DNA from: Litorivita pollutaquae
GTDB lineage: Bacteria > Pseudomonadota > Alphaproteobacteria > Rhodobacterales > Rhodobacteraceae
Length of the DNA: 64,000 bases
Assembly (NCBI RefSeq): GCF_003205515.1
Contig: NZ_KZ826481.1
Location: forward strand, 166,660 to 230,659
Direction: 5' to 3'
Part shown: piece by piece, positions 53,278 to 62,543 of the stretch
Numbering within the stretch: position 1 is the stretch's first letter
How the letters are laid out: every line of letters starts with the position of its first letter
Notes under the pieces: generated by a model
What the model was told of the DNA's origin: nothing
Database searches by the model: none
Seen by the model: only the letters and a program-made list of their open reading frames with translations
Translations under genes and position numbers: made by a program

Positions 53278-54612
53278 TTACTCGTCTTCGAGCGCTTCGA
53301 CAGCTTTTTGCAGCTCGTCTTTGGTGATCTCTTTTTCGGTGACTGTCGCCAAGGAGAACACGTGATCGACAACTTTGTCTTCGAACAAAGGTGCGCGCAT
53401 CTGCTGTTGCATTTGCTGGTTTTGCTGAATGAACTCAAAGAACTGACGTTCCTGACCCGGATACTGACGGGCTTGATTCATGATGGCTTGGGTCATTTCG
53501 GCGTCGGTCACTTCGACTTCGGCTTTCTGGCCCAGTTCGGCAAGCAAGAGGCCAAGGCGCACGCGGCGTTCGGCCAAAGTGTTGTGCTCGTCTGTTGGTG
53601 TGATCGGATCGTGGTTGTGATCCTGCACATCGGGGTTTTCTTCGTGCCACAGCTGATGCGCGATTTGGCCGGCTTCGGCTTCCACGAGCGACGGCGGCAA
53701 ATCGAATGTAACCTCTTTGTCGAGGGCATCGAGCAGTTCGCGTTTCATCAACGCGCGCGCGGCATCGGCGTATTCGGCTTCGAGACGCTCGGCAATTTGC
53801 CCCTTCAATCCGGCGAGATCTTCGGCACCGAATTTCTTGGCCAGCTCGTCATTCACTTCGGCGGCTTTGGGTTCTTTGACGGCTTTGATCGTGCACTCAA
53901 AGATCGCTTCTTTACCGGCAAGGTTTTCCGCTTGGTAATCTTCGGGGAAGGTCACGGTGACGGCTTTTTCTTCGCCGGCTTTCACGCCCACGAGTTGCTC
54001 TTCGAAACCGGGGATGAAGCTGCCGGAGCCAAGCACCAACGGGTAATCTTCGGCGGCGCCGCCTTCAAAGGCCACATCGTCAACTTTGCCCAAGAAGTCG
54101 AAGACAACTTGGTCGCCGTCTTTGGCTTTGGAGCCCTTTTTGCGGTCTTCGAAATCCTGCGCGGTTTCCGCCAGATTGGCGAGCGCTTCTTCCACAGCCG
54201 CGTCATCGGCCTTGGCAACCAGCTTTTCGAGCTTCAGCTTGGCCAGATCGACTTCGGGGATCTCGGGCAGTTTTTCGTAGGACATATCGACCAGAACGTC
54301 GTCGCCCTCTTTCCAGTTTTCGCCGTCGGTCATTTTGACGTCGGGCTGCGTCGCCGGGCGGTCACCGGTTTTTTCGAAATGCTCGGACATGGCGCCATCG
54401 ACGGCTTCTTGCATCGCTTCGCCAAGAACGCGGGGGCCAAATTGCTTTTTCAAAAGCGCCATCGGGACCTTGCCTTTGCGAAAGCCCTTCATTTCGACTT
54501 CGGGCTGCGCTTCGACCAGCTTTTCGTTGACTTTCGCATCGAGCTCCGCCGCAGTGACGGTGATCGAATAGGCGCGCTTGAGGCCTTCGTTGAGGGTCTC
54601 GGTGACCTGCAT
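53278..54612 (-). CDS. tig: Trigger factor
   Basis: A 444-residue ribosome-associated chaperone. The N-terminal ribosome-binding domain carries the signature GFRKGKVP (about 43-50). An FKBP-type prolyl isomerase domain follows (about 165-245, [14 protein letters not shown]), and the C-terminal helical substrate-binding arms run from about 250 to 444. The start at 54612 has AAAGGA eight bases upstream; codons further upstream are not conserved. Confidence 0.96.
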   Translation of the reverse strand: MQVTETLNEGLKRAYSITVTAAELDAKVNEKLVEAQPEVEMKGFRKGKVPMALLKKQFGPRVLGEAMQEAVDGAMSEHFEKTGDRPATQPDVKMTDGENWKEGDDVLVDMSYEKLPEIPEVDLAKLKLEKLVAKADDAAVEEALANLAETAQDFEDRKKGSKAKDGDQVVFDFLGKVDDVAFEGGAAEDYPLVLGSGSFIPGFEEQLVGVKAGEEKAVTVTFPEDYQAENLAGKEAIFECTIKAVKEPKAAEVNDELAKKFGAEDLAGLKGQIAERLEAEYADAARALMKRELLDALDKEVTFDLPPSLVEAEAGQIAHQLWHEENPDVQDHNHDPITPTDEHNTLAERRVRLGLLLAELGQKAEVEVTDAEMTQAIMNQARQYPGQERQFFEFIQQNQQMQQQMRAPLFEDKVVDHVFSLATVTEKEITKDELQKAVEALEDE

Positions 54613-54823
54613 GTTCTCGTCCTTTACATCTTCATCCGGCGAGGCGCTCCGCGCCCCTATATAAATCAAGCGTCCTTCTAGGTGCGGCAGGCGGCGCATG
54701 CAAGCAGAGTCTTGTCTATATGGGGGTAGAGATAGAGAAAGCGGCGGTTCTATGCGCCGTTCCCCCCCCCAAATTGGTATCACGTTGGCGCAGCAGGCCG
54801 GCTGGCTTGCTCCACAGCACCGA

Positions 54824-55522
54824 TTACATGCGGTCCTGAGCAAACTTTACAGCATCGAGCCCCTCGGGTTCGATCAGATGCGCCCATAGGCTGATACAGC
54901 GTTGCTCGATGGCTTCGATATCAGCCGGCAGGTTGCTATTGGGGTCTGCCAATGTGACTTTCAAGGCCCGGATATCACGCACGATGCGGGCGATCTGCGG
55001 TTGGAATGCAGTGCTGTATTTCGACATGACCTGTTTGGTCAATTCTTCGATCTGGTGAATACGGCGATGCCCGTCGATATGTTCCAACCGGGCTTCGTCG
55101 ATGGCGGCAAAAATCGAGGATTTCAACCGCTCCGCAGACAGTTGGCGTTTGGAAATATAATCCTTGCAGCCGAATTTCATGGCCTGCACCGCGACCTCGG
55201 TTTGGTCATCTCCGGCAATCATGATCGTGGCGGCATTGGCGTTTTTGGGGTGCTCGCGCACCATTTTCAATGCCTCAAGCCCGTTGCTCACCGGCAGATT
55301 GTAATCCACCAAAATGACATCAAAGGTCTCTTGGTCCAGCACCTTCTTGAGCGAGTCCACGGTATCTGCTTCGTCCAAATTGAACGGCACCCCCACAGAG
55401 CGGAACAGACGGCGCACACGGGTGCGATCAAAGCGGCTGTCATCCAGAATGAGCGCCTTCACATCGCTTTGTAACGCAACGAGGGACGCGTCCCGATCTT
55501 TGTAGAGTTTGGTGGTGTTCAT
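54824..55522 (-). CDS. Response regulator with C-terminal helical domain
   Basis: A 232-residue regulator. The receiver domain (about 22-135) has acidic D27-D28 (LILDDS), phospho-acceptor D73 ([11 protein letters not shown]) and K125 (YISK). The C-terminal ~95 residues are helical with no DNA-binding, GGDEF or other recognised output motif; they resemble a coiled-coil/dimer or histidine-kinase-interaction segment. It is closely similar to the regulator at 61004-61639. ATG 55522 has GAGG seven bases upstream; a TTG one codon earlier is possible. It is the last minus-strand gene of the signalling island. Confidence 0.85.
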   Translation of the reverse strand: MNTTKLYKDRDASLVALQSDVKALILDDSRFDRTRVRRLFRSVGVPFNLDEADTVDSLKKVLDQETFDVILVDYNLPVSNGLEALKMVREHPKNANAATIMIAGDDQTEVAVQAMKFGCKDYISKRQLSAERLKSSIFAAIDEARLEHIDGHRRIHQIEELTKQVMSKYSTAFQPQIARIVRDIRALKVTLADPNSNLPADIEAIEQRCISLWAHLIEPEGLDAVKFAQDRM

Positions 55523-55704
55523 CAATGACCTCGGTTCGTTTCAGCCGCGCAACATGCCGACCCCGCACCAAACTGAAGGCACAAGCCTAACTGCGGCTTA
55601 AATTGTTTGGCGGGGGCCTCGAAATATGGATAAAATTACGACAAACCGACCCGGCGGCTCATCGGGCCGCCATACGGTCACGCTCGGCTCACGACCTGCA
55701 CAGA

Positions 55705-56163
55705 TCAACGCGGCAATTCGACGACTTTGGCATAGGAATCAATCATGTTGAGCGCCCGCATGAAACTCTCCCCGAGGTCGTCCTTGACGATATATCCGGC
55801 GATATTATTGCTATAGGCGGTTTCGACATCGCGCGGCGCATCCGAGGTCGAGAGCACAAAAATCACTGCACGGTGCAATGCCGGATCTTTTCGCACCTCT
55901 TCGAGAAACTCGAATCCGTCCATGCGCGGCATGTTCAAATCCAACGTGACCAGAAACGGTGGAAGCAGTTTTCCGTCGCCATAGGACCCGCGCAGGATGT
56001 CCAGGGCCTCCTGCCCGTCTTTCGCGACAACGATCGGATTGAGAATCTTGAGCTTTTTCAATGCCCGTTTGATCGCCATGACGCTCACCAAATCATCATC
56101 CACGATCAAGAATTTGACCGCTTCGGTTTGCGCGCCGAAATTTTGTTGGTACATGTCATTCAT
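55705..56163 (-). CDS. Single-domain response regulator (Rcp1-type)
   Basis: A 152-residue stand-alone receiver domain of the Rcp1/CheY-like group: LIVDDDLVSVMAIKRAL (19-35), phospho-acceptor D75 in TLDLNMPRMDGF, S105 and K127 (YIVKDD). There is no output domain, so it probably acts as a phosphotransfer shuttle or protein-binding switch. The start has GGAG eight bases upstream. It follows the kinase gene by 11 bases and is probably co-transcribed with it. Confidence 0.92.
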   Translation of the reverse strand: MNDMYQQNFGAQTEAVKFLIVDDDLVSVMAIKRALKKLKILNPIVVAKDGQEALDILRGSYGDGKLLPPFLVTLDLNMPRMDGFEFLEEVRKDPALHRAVIFVLSTSDAPRDVETAYSNNIAGYIVKDDLGESFMRALNMIDSYAKVVELPR

Positions 56164-56174
56164 CTGCGTTCTCC

Positions 56175-58118
56175 CTAAGCCGCGAGGGCGGTGTCACTGT
56201 TGTCCATAGACATTTCAGGTAAATCAAAAATGAACCGCGTGCCGCGCCCGGCGCTCGGATCGGAACGCACCGAAATCGTGCCGCCATAGCGTTCGACAAG
56301 CTTCGACACGATGGCCAAGCCTAAGCCGCTGCCCTCGACCTCGTCACGCGAGCGCAGGGTTTGAAACAGGCCGAATATTTTGTCGTGATATTTCGGATCA
56401 ATCCCCGGTCCGTCGTCTTGGACCTCGCAAAAAATGCGTCCGTCGCGCAGATGGGCCGCGACACTGATGGTGCCGTTGTCACGATCGTGATGCTTGATCG
56501 CGTTGTTGACCAGATTGAGCAGAATTTGCCGCATTGGCGTGGCGTAGGTCAGAACCGAGGTCTCCAAACCGGTAAAAGTGATGTTGAACCTGTCATGCGG
56601 ATCAAGAAGCCCAGCCGTCTCGCAGATCACCTGCGCAAGCGACAGTTCGGCCAAATTGGTCTTGTCCTGTCCGGCGACGGAATATGTGAAGAGATCCGCC
56701 AGCAACGAGTTCAACCGCGCGACCCGTTGCTGCACAAGCGTGATGTTCTGCCTCCCCTCGGCAGAGAAGTGGTTTTCTTCGTCATCAATGGTCCATTCCA
56801 ACAAATCCTGGATCGCGCGCAGCGGCGAGCGCAGATCATGCGACGCGGCATAGGCAAATTTCTCCAGTTCATAGTTCGACCGCAAAAGTTCCCGCGCATT
56901 GGATTTGAACACCTCAAGCGCCTGCGCGATTTTACCAAGCTCGTCAGAGCCGCAAACCGCCACCTCCTGATCAATTTCCCCCTCGGCGATGGTCAACACT
57001 GCCTGCGTCAACTGTTTCACACGTTGGTTGATCTGCCGTTCCACAATGAAATACACAGCGGCGCCAATGCTAAGCAACGTCAGAACCGCAGAGATGATCA
57101 ACACCCATCCCAGTTTATCAGAGGTCTGCACCACATCCTGATTGGCGGCATCCACTTGCTTGCGCGCCGCGCGCCGGATGTTTTGGGAGACGGCGAAAAA
57201 CTCTGTAACCGTTTGAAGTTGCTGATAGGTATTGCGGTCCAACTCGGCGCGCAATGCGATGGCTTCGCCGGCCTGATCAATGATCCCCTCTTCGCCGAAA
57301 ATCAACGCCCGCAAGGCCATCACAGAAGCAGCCAGTTGCGCGCGTTCGTCGCTGGGTGGGAGGCTGGCCAATGCGTGCGCGATCCCCTGTTTCTTGAACA
57401 GCAGGACGCTTGTCGCCTGATCCAGTTCACCACGATTCGGCAGGTTGCGTAGCCCCTTTGCCAGATCAACACTCGCGTAGATTTCGGAGGACACGGCGGT
57501 GATCGCATTGGCCCAAAGCAATTCCTGCCGATAGCGTTCTTCAATCATCTGCGTCGAGGCAAATGCATCGGTGAGGGTTTCCTCATGCGTCGCACGTCTG
57601 GTGGATTCAGCTGTGAAGGCCAGAGTCTGGAGCAGTAGATTCACATCATCGAGCCACTGCCCCAATTGCATCGACAGCGCATCCAAGGCGCCGCTGTGAT
57701 GCAAAAGCGCGGCTTTGGTGTCGAGCGTGTCGAACCCGCCGGCTTCAATTTTCGTGAGGCTCTGCGCCATATCTTCAGTCGGCAGGCCGATATCGGTAAA
57801 GGCCGCGACCGCAGCGTGCAAAACCAGCAATCTTTGGGATAGATCCTCACGCGTGGAATCCAGTCCCTGCAGGCTATCAAGATTGCCAAACTCTTGTAAT
57901 TCCAACAACATATCGGTGAGGTTGCGTTCAAGATCCTCGGCTTGCTCCAACACTGGCACCGCAAAAAGTGTCAATCCGTCAACCGATTTATGCAGACCGC
58001 GCAATTGCACCAAACCGCTGCCCACCGCAGCAAGCAAAATCAATGCCATCGAGAGGAATACGATCCGCAACCGGCCGACGATCCCTCCCGTCGATGAATA
58101 GCCATAACAGTTTTGCAT
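56175..58118 (-). CDS. Transmembrane sensor histidine kinase with a large periplasmic helical domain
   Basis: A 647-residue membrane kinase. TM1 is at 19-37, a ~300-residue periplasmic region (38-336) is nearly all-helical, TM2 is at 337-359, HAMP at about 360-412. The HisKA domain has H427 in YAASHDLRSPLRAI, and HATPase_c follows (N-box at 536-540, DDGPGID and GSGLGLAI). The helical sensor resembles the TorS type that binds a periplasmic partner, and a solute-binding protein gene sits divergent just upstream. No receiver domain is fused. ATG 58118 has AGGAG six bases upstream. Confidence 0.9.
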   Translation of the reverse strand: MQNCYGYSSTGGIVGRLRIVFLSMALILLAAVGSGLVQLRGLHKSVDGLTLFAVPVLEQAEDLERNLTDMLLELQEFGNLDSLQGLDSTREDLSQRLLVLHAAVAAFTDIGLPTEDMAQSLTKIEAGGFDTLDTKAALLHHSGALDALSMQLGQWLDDVNLLLQTLAFTAESTRRATHEETLTDAFASTQMIEERYRQELLWANAITAVSSEIYASVDLAKGLRNLPNRGELDQATSVLLFKKQGIAHALASLPPSDERAQLAASVMALRALIFGEEGIIDQAGEAIALRAELDRNTYQQLQTVTEFFAVSQNIRRAARKQVDAANQDVVQTSDKLGWVLIISAVLTLLSIGAAVYFIVERQINQRVKQLTQAVLTIAEGEIDQEVAVCGSDELGKIAQALEVFKSNARELLRSNYELEKFAYAASHDLRSPLRAIQDLLEWTIDDEENHFSAEGRQNITLVQQRVARLNSLLADLFTYSVAGQDKTNLAELSLAQVICETAGLLDPHDRFNITFTGLETSVLTYATPMRQILLNLVNNAIKHHDRDNGTISVAAHLRDGRIFCEVQDDGPGIDPKYHDKIFGLFQTLRSRDEVEGSGLGLAIVSKLVERYGGTISVRSDPSAGRGTRFIFDLPEMSMDNSDTALAA

Positions 58119-58237
58119 TTTGCTCCTGCGTCCGAATGATCCGACTGCACATCTCCTAAGGCGCAGCAATTAAGCGCCGGTTAATCCCAATCGGTCACAT
58201 TCGGCCGTGAACGCGATGCTACAGGAGCGCACCAAGA

Positions 58238-59713
58238 ATGACCCAACCTCCCGCCTTGCCGCGCGCGATGTCGCGGCGCACGGCTTTGACAACCCTGGCC
58301 GCTTCGGCGCTCGTTCCTGTGGCTTCGCGCCTCGCCGCTGCGGCCGGGGACGCATCGCTCCACCATGACATCGCGCGGCGCGCGCGCGCCTTGACCGCAG
58401 GACAAAAGATCAATCTGCAATTGCTGCTGCCAGAGGGGTCGAGCGCCAATGTCACACCGGTGATCGCACAGTTTCTTGCGATGACTGGCGTCCATGTGAC
58501 ATTCACGGAAAGCTCCTTAGAAGAGATCAACACCCAGTTGACCCTCGACGCGCTCAGCAACACGCATACCTATGATCTGGCCTTACCCGCGACCTTTGGG
58601 GTGCCTGATCTGGTCGCCTCCAAGGCCATTTTGCCGCTGAGCAAATTTGTCGCGAAGCATGAACCCGAGGGGTTTCGCGATGACATTCTTTATCAGGTCG
58701 GGGACAGTTTCGATGGTGAAACCTACGGGTTTCAAACCGATGGTGATGCCTATGTGATGTTCTACAACAAGGCGATGCTCAAAAACCCGACCGCGCGCGC
58801 GCGCTATGCGGATCAATACGGCATGGAACTTGAAACACCTCTCACATGGCAAGAGCTTGACCGGCAAATGGCCTTTTTCAATCGCCCCGAGCAAGGCCAA
58901 TGGGGCGGACTTCTTTTCCGATCGCTCGGCCATGTGGCGTGGGAATGGTGGGTTCGGTTTCATGCCAAGGGCGTCTGGCCGTTTTCGCCCGATATGGAAC
59001 CACAGATCACATCATCCGAAGGTATTAGCGCCCTCGAAGACATGATCCGGTCCAGCGAAAGCCTTTGCCCGGAGGCGGTGCATGTTGGAGTGTTCCAAAA
59101 TTGGGAGCGCTACAGCCGCGGCGACGTTTATTGCAACATCGGTTGGGGCGGATCGCAGAAATACTTCAACAGCGCCGGATCCGGCATGCGCGGCAACATG
59201 GTCTATGGCCCCACCCCCGGCGGAATGTTGGAGGGGGAATTGCTGATCACGCCCTATTTCAATTGGGGATGGAACTATGTGGTCGCCAGCAATAGCGCAT
59301 TCCCCGAACTGGCCTATCTTTTTGCGCTGTTTGCCTCGACACCGGAAATGTCCACGCGCGCAGTGCGTCAAAAAGACGGATTCTTCGATCCGTTTCGCCC
59401 AGAACACTACGACGACATGGGTATCAAAGCGGCCTATTCTGAGGAATTCCTCGCCGTTCACCGCGCCAGTCTGGAAGACTCGATCCCCGACCTCTACCTC
59501 AAAAATCAAGGCGCGTATTTCCGTATTCTCAGCGAATGGATCAGCCGCGCCCTCAGCGGGGAGGTCTCCCCTCAAGAGGCGATGGAACGCGTGGCGCAGA
59601 CATGGCAAGTGATCACCAGCGGCGCCGGTCGTCCGCTTCAAATAAAACGATGGGAACAATTGCGCGCAAAATACCCCGCGCGCATTAGGCGTGTCTTAAG
59701 AGACCTTTCCTAG
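58238..59713 (+). CDS. Tat-exported extracellular solute-binding protein (family 1), no transporter genes nearby
   Basis: A 491-residue periplasmic binding protein. A twin-arginine signal (SRRTALT near 12-18, then a hydrophobic segment to about 37) precedes a MalE/UgpB-type fold: YDLALPATFGVPDLVA (about 109-124), FQTDGDAYVMFYNKAML (about 162-178), and TWQELDRQMAFF. No permease or ATPase genes are in the window; the neighbours are histidine kinases and response regulators. It therefore looks like a ligand-sensing partner for the divergent kinase at 56175-58118 (inference). AGGAG lies ten bases upstream of the ATG. The ligand is unknown. Confidence 0.87.
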   Translation: MTQPPALPRAMSRRTALTTLAASALVPVASRLAAAAGDASLHHDIARRARALTAGQKINLQLLLPEGSSANVTPVIAQFLAMTGVHVTFTESSLEEINTQLTLDALSNTHTYDLALPATFGVPDLVASKAILPLSKFVAKHEPEGFRDDILYQVGDSFDGETYGFQTDGDAYVMFYNKAMLKNPTARARYADQYGMELETPLTWQELDRQMAFFNRPEQGQWGGLLFRSLGHVAWEWWVRFHAKGVWPFSPDMEPQITSSEGISALEDMIRSSESLCPEAVHVGVFQNWERYSRGDVYCNIGWGGSQKYFNSAGSGMRGNMVYGPTPGGMLEGELLITPYFNWGWNYVVASNSAFPELAYLFALFASTPEMSTRAVRQKDGFFDPFRPEHYDDMGIKAAYSEEFLAVHRASLEDSIPDLYLKNQGAYFRILSEWISRALSGEVSPQEAMERVAQTWQVITSGAGRPLQIKRWEQLRAKYPARIRRVLRDLS

Positions 59714-59840
59714 CCTGTGTTTCCGTGCCTAAAAAGCTGCGCGGGAGCCGATGCGGCGGGACGGAGCATACGCCCGCGCCTGAGTCGTGAAAATACATCC
59801 GGAGCGGGATCAAATCCGCCGTCCGGCTTTGAGGTGTTTG

Positions 59841-60575
59841 ATGAACATTCAACATAATCGCGCCATAGATAAACCGGCACTGGGCAACCGCCCGGAGACA
59901 AGCGGGCCGGATGAACTGGAAAAATTCATCTATCTGCTCAGCCATGATGTGCGCAATTCCGCGCGGGCGCTTCTCGAAGTGCCGCAATGGATAGAAGAAG
60001 ACCTTATCGACCTGGGCTATCCGGTCGAAGGCGCGCTGGCTGAGAACATCAAATTGATGAACACTCACACCCGACGTCTGGATCGGATGTTGGTCGATCT
60101 TTTGACCTTTTCGCGCGTCGGACGCAAACAAACCCAACACACTGTCGACCTGGAAGAGGCTGTGCAAATGGTGTTGGCGCAAATCTCCCTGCCCCACGGG
60201 TTCACGGTCAACACGGATCTGGCGCAGCTTTCGGTAGATATGGGGGAGCGAGACATTCTGACCTTGCTTGGTGAGTTGATCACCAACAGCGCCAAACACC
60301 ATCACCGCGACCGTGGTTCCATCGCGCTCTCGGCGCGGCGCGACGGCGGTGATCTGGTGATCCGTGCGCGCGACGATGGGCCGGGCATCGCGGAGAAATA
60401 CCGCGACCGGGTCTTCGAGGCGATGATCACACTCAAACCGCGCGACGAGGTCGAGGGCAGCGGAATGGGATTGGCCATCGTGCGCAAGATTGTCCTGCAC
60501 TACGGCGGCACTCTGCGGTGGTGTATGGAGGCCGACGACGCCAGTGCCGACCTCGAAATACGCTTGCCGACATAG
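59841..60575 (+). CDS. Soluble histidine kinase without a sensor domain
   Basis: A 244-residue kinase with no membrane segment and no PAS or GAF domain. The HisKA helix has H35 in YLLSHDVRNSARALLEVPQW, and HATPase_c has ELITNSAKHHH, DDGPGIAEKYRDRVFEAM and VEGSGMGLAIVRKI. Its dimerisation helices and DEVEGSG-type G2 box closely resemble those of the membrane kinase at 56175. Such kinases receive signal through protein contacts. ATG 59841 has GAGG six bases upstream. It lies 127 bases after the solute-binding protein. Confidence 0.9.
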   Translation: MNIQHNRAIDKPALGNRPETSGPDELEKFIYLLSHDVRNSARALLEVPQWIEEDLIDLGYPVEGALAENIKLMNTHTRRLDRMLVDLLTFSRVGRKQTQHTVDLEEAVQMVLAQISLPHGFTVNTDLAQLSVDMGERDILTLLGELITNSAKHHHRDRGSIALSARRDGGDLVIRARDDGPGIAEKYRDRVFEAMITLKPRDEVEGSGMGLAIVRKIVLHYGGTLRWCMEADDASADLEIRLPT

Positions 60576-61003
60576 TGCCCCCAATATCGCCAAGCGGGCA
60601 AGGGTGACAGCTGCCGCATCTTGGGTGCCGCTTATGACGTCATGGGAACCAGCACGGCGAACAGAGGGCGCGCCCTTTTATACCCGCCGCATGTATACCC
60701 GCCGCATGGATGGATAATGTCATTTTTCTAATGGGTGTTTTGTCGGACGGGGATGATCGCGCCAATAACCGTCGCAATCGTGCGCTTGAACGATCGCGGC
60801 AAAGCAATCAAAGGGCAATCCGCCACCACCGGCAAGATCTGCGCCCGCCCACAGCCCTTGGAACGTGCCGCCGATCGCCATGTAAAATCCGTCTTCCATA
60901 CAATTTTACACGCAATGTCTCTAAAATTCTTCTTCTGCGTTAGGAGCTTATGGGGCGGATATGTGCACATTGGGGCCAATAGCAAGAAAATGAGACAGCC
61001 CCG
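60576..61003. other. Intergenic region before the second helical-domain regulator
   Basis: 428 bases with no credible gene. It contains a tandem duplication of 15 bases (60679-60708) and AT-rich sequence near 60890-60950 suitable for a promoter. No RNA gene was recognised. Confidence 0.4.
60679..60708. repeat. Perfect 15-base tandem duplication
   Basis: TATACCCGCCGCATG occurs twice head to tail. No function is evident. Confidence 0.9.
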
Positions 61004-61639
61004 ATGCCAATTCAAGATTCGAACGCCGGTGAGGTAATGCCCCCCATCAAGGCCCTGCTCCTCGACGACAGCGCCTTTGACCGCAACCGCATCCGCCGGA
61101 TGACCGAAAAATCCGACATCCCCATGATGATCGAAGAGGTGCCGACCATCGCCGCACTGTCGCAGGTGATGGATCGTGACGTGTTTGATTTGATCATGAT
61201 CGATTACCAACTGGCAGAGGGCGACGGATTGGAAGCGCTCGACCTGATCCAGAACCACGCCACCAACCGCGGCGCGGCCACGATCATGATTTCCGGCCAA
61301 GAACATATGGAGGTCGCGGTTTCTGCCTTTCGCAACGGATGCCATGATTTCATCACCAAAGACGAATTGACCCTGCCGATGCTGCGTGACGCAATGCAAA
61401 GCGCCTTGCAAAATGCCAGCATCGCGATGCTGCGCGGGCCACAGATCGCACAGGAAATCCAAAAACAGGTGCAGCAGGCAATGCGCAGCACCCTGGAAAG
61501 CGGTGTCATGCAATCCGCTCTGACCGAGGGGCTGCGTCAAGCCGCCGACCGGATCGGCCTAGAGGTGGCAGGCAAGGGAACCGAGGAAATGGATGCGTTT
61601 TTAACCGAGTTCGTGGCCGACGACCGGTTTTACTTTTAA
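61004..61639 (+). CDS. Response regulator with C-terminal helical domain (paralogue of 54824-55522)
   Basis: A 211-residue regulator. The receiver domain has D21-D22 (LLLDDSAFDRNRIRRM), phospho-acceptor D67 (IMIDYQLAEGDG), and K119 (FITKD). The C-terminal ~80 residues are helical and lack a known output domain. It shares the DDSxFDRxRxRR pattern and the DYxLxxxxGLEAL motif with the regulator at 54824, so the two are paralogues at opposite ends of the island. ATG 61037 (with GAGG four bases upstream) is an alternative start. Confidence 0.87.
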   Translation: MPIQDSNAGEVMPPIKALLLDDSAFDRNRIRRMTEKSDIPMMIEEVPTIAALSQVMDRDVFDLIMIDYQLAEGDGLEALDLIQNHATNRGAATIMISGQEHMEVAVSAFRNGCHDFITKDELTLPMLRDAMQSALQNASIAMLRGPQIAQEIQKQVQQAMRSTLESGVMQSALTEGLRQAADRIGLEVAGKGTEEMDAFLTEFVADDRFYF

Positions 61640-62242
61640 GTGCGCCTCACCACAGAATCGCCCCTCGAAACATAATCAGCGCCGTCAGCGCCGCGTCACG
61701 ACAATAAAGTTGCGCGGTGCCCACTTATGATGCGCGCTGCTGTTTGGTCGCATCGCGGCGTCTGTCCCGATCCGCCTGTATCTGTATGGTCTATCGCGAT
61801 AGGCGCCACAGGGGAGAACCCGACCCGACATCCCCGTCACGACCGCCGTCGACGCCCCGCCGAAAATCGAAACTAATTGCCCCTGCTCGGGGTGGATGCC
61901 GGCGCGAATAATCAAGTTCGACAAAGGGCGGAAGGGGCGCCGCGCGTTCTCGCTCCTCCGGTGAGCGGAGGCACTGCCCGCTTGCGAGGGCGCAGGTCTG
62001 CCACGCAGAACGCAGCGTAACCTACATGCCGCAAAGAACCAAGTCAGACCGGAAACATACGCAGCCGCCGTGCGGGCAAACACGCACATGACCCCGATCA
62101 AAACACCGGCCTAGAATCGCCTTTTTCGGGGCGGCGGTGGAAACGGCCGAGTTCAATCCCTATGCCAGTCATCGGGCCACATCCGCAAAGACCATATCCC
62201 GACAGGCCTTGCAGCATCTTACATTAACACATGAAATCAAAG
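61640..62242. other. Long intergenic region before tRNA-Leu
   Basis: About 600 bases. A 138-codon minus-strand frame (61685-62101) exists, but it has no ribosome-binding site, no recognisable family and an Arg/Ala/Pro composition typical of shadow frames, so I do not call a gene. No repeat or RNA gene was seen. Confidence 0.4.
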
Positions 62243-62327
62243 TGGTGCGGGTGAAGGGACTTGAACCCCCACGCCTCGCGGCGCCAGAACCTAAATCTGG
62301 TGCGTCTACCAATTCCGCCACACCCGC
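62243..62327 (-). tRNA. tRNA-Leu (anticodon UAG)
   Basis: Minus-strand cloverleaf with acceptor stem GCGGGTG...CACCCGC, a D-loop with GGAATTGGTAGAC, anticodon arm CCAGA-TTTAGGT-TCTGG with anticodon TAG at 62291-62293, a long class II variable arm and the T-loop GTTCAAGTC. The 3' CCA is encoded (62243-62245). Confidence 0.95.
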
Positions 62328-62543
62328 ATCCATGGCCGTGATCCGCAGTGCGGGGGCCGAATGAGGCGTGCAATAGCAAATCCCGTGGCCGGTTGCGAGA
62401 GAAAAATCATCCAAATGCGCCGGCCCGCCGTTTGCTCAAAATGGCGACAAATGCCTGTGGCCGCAAAGCGGTAAGTAACGAATTCTTTTGCTTTGCATTG
62501 CTACACGAAACACACGCCGCCCCCTAACCCCCTCGAGGTCCCC

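Noticed and set aside
61685-62101. 138-codon minus-strand frame
   Set aside because: No ribosome-binding site, no recognisable domain, biased Arg/Ala/Pro composition.
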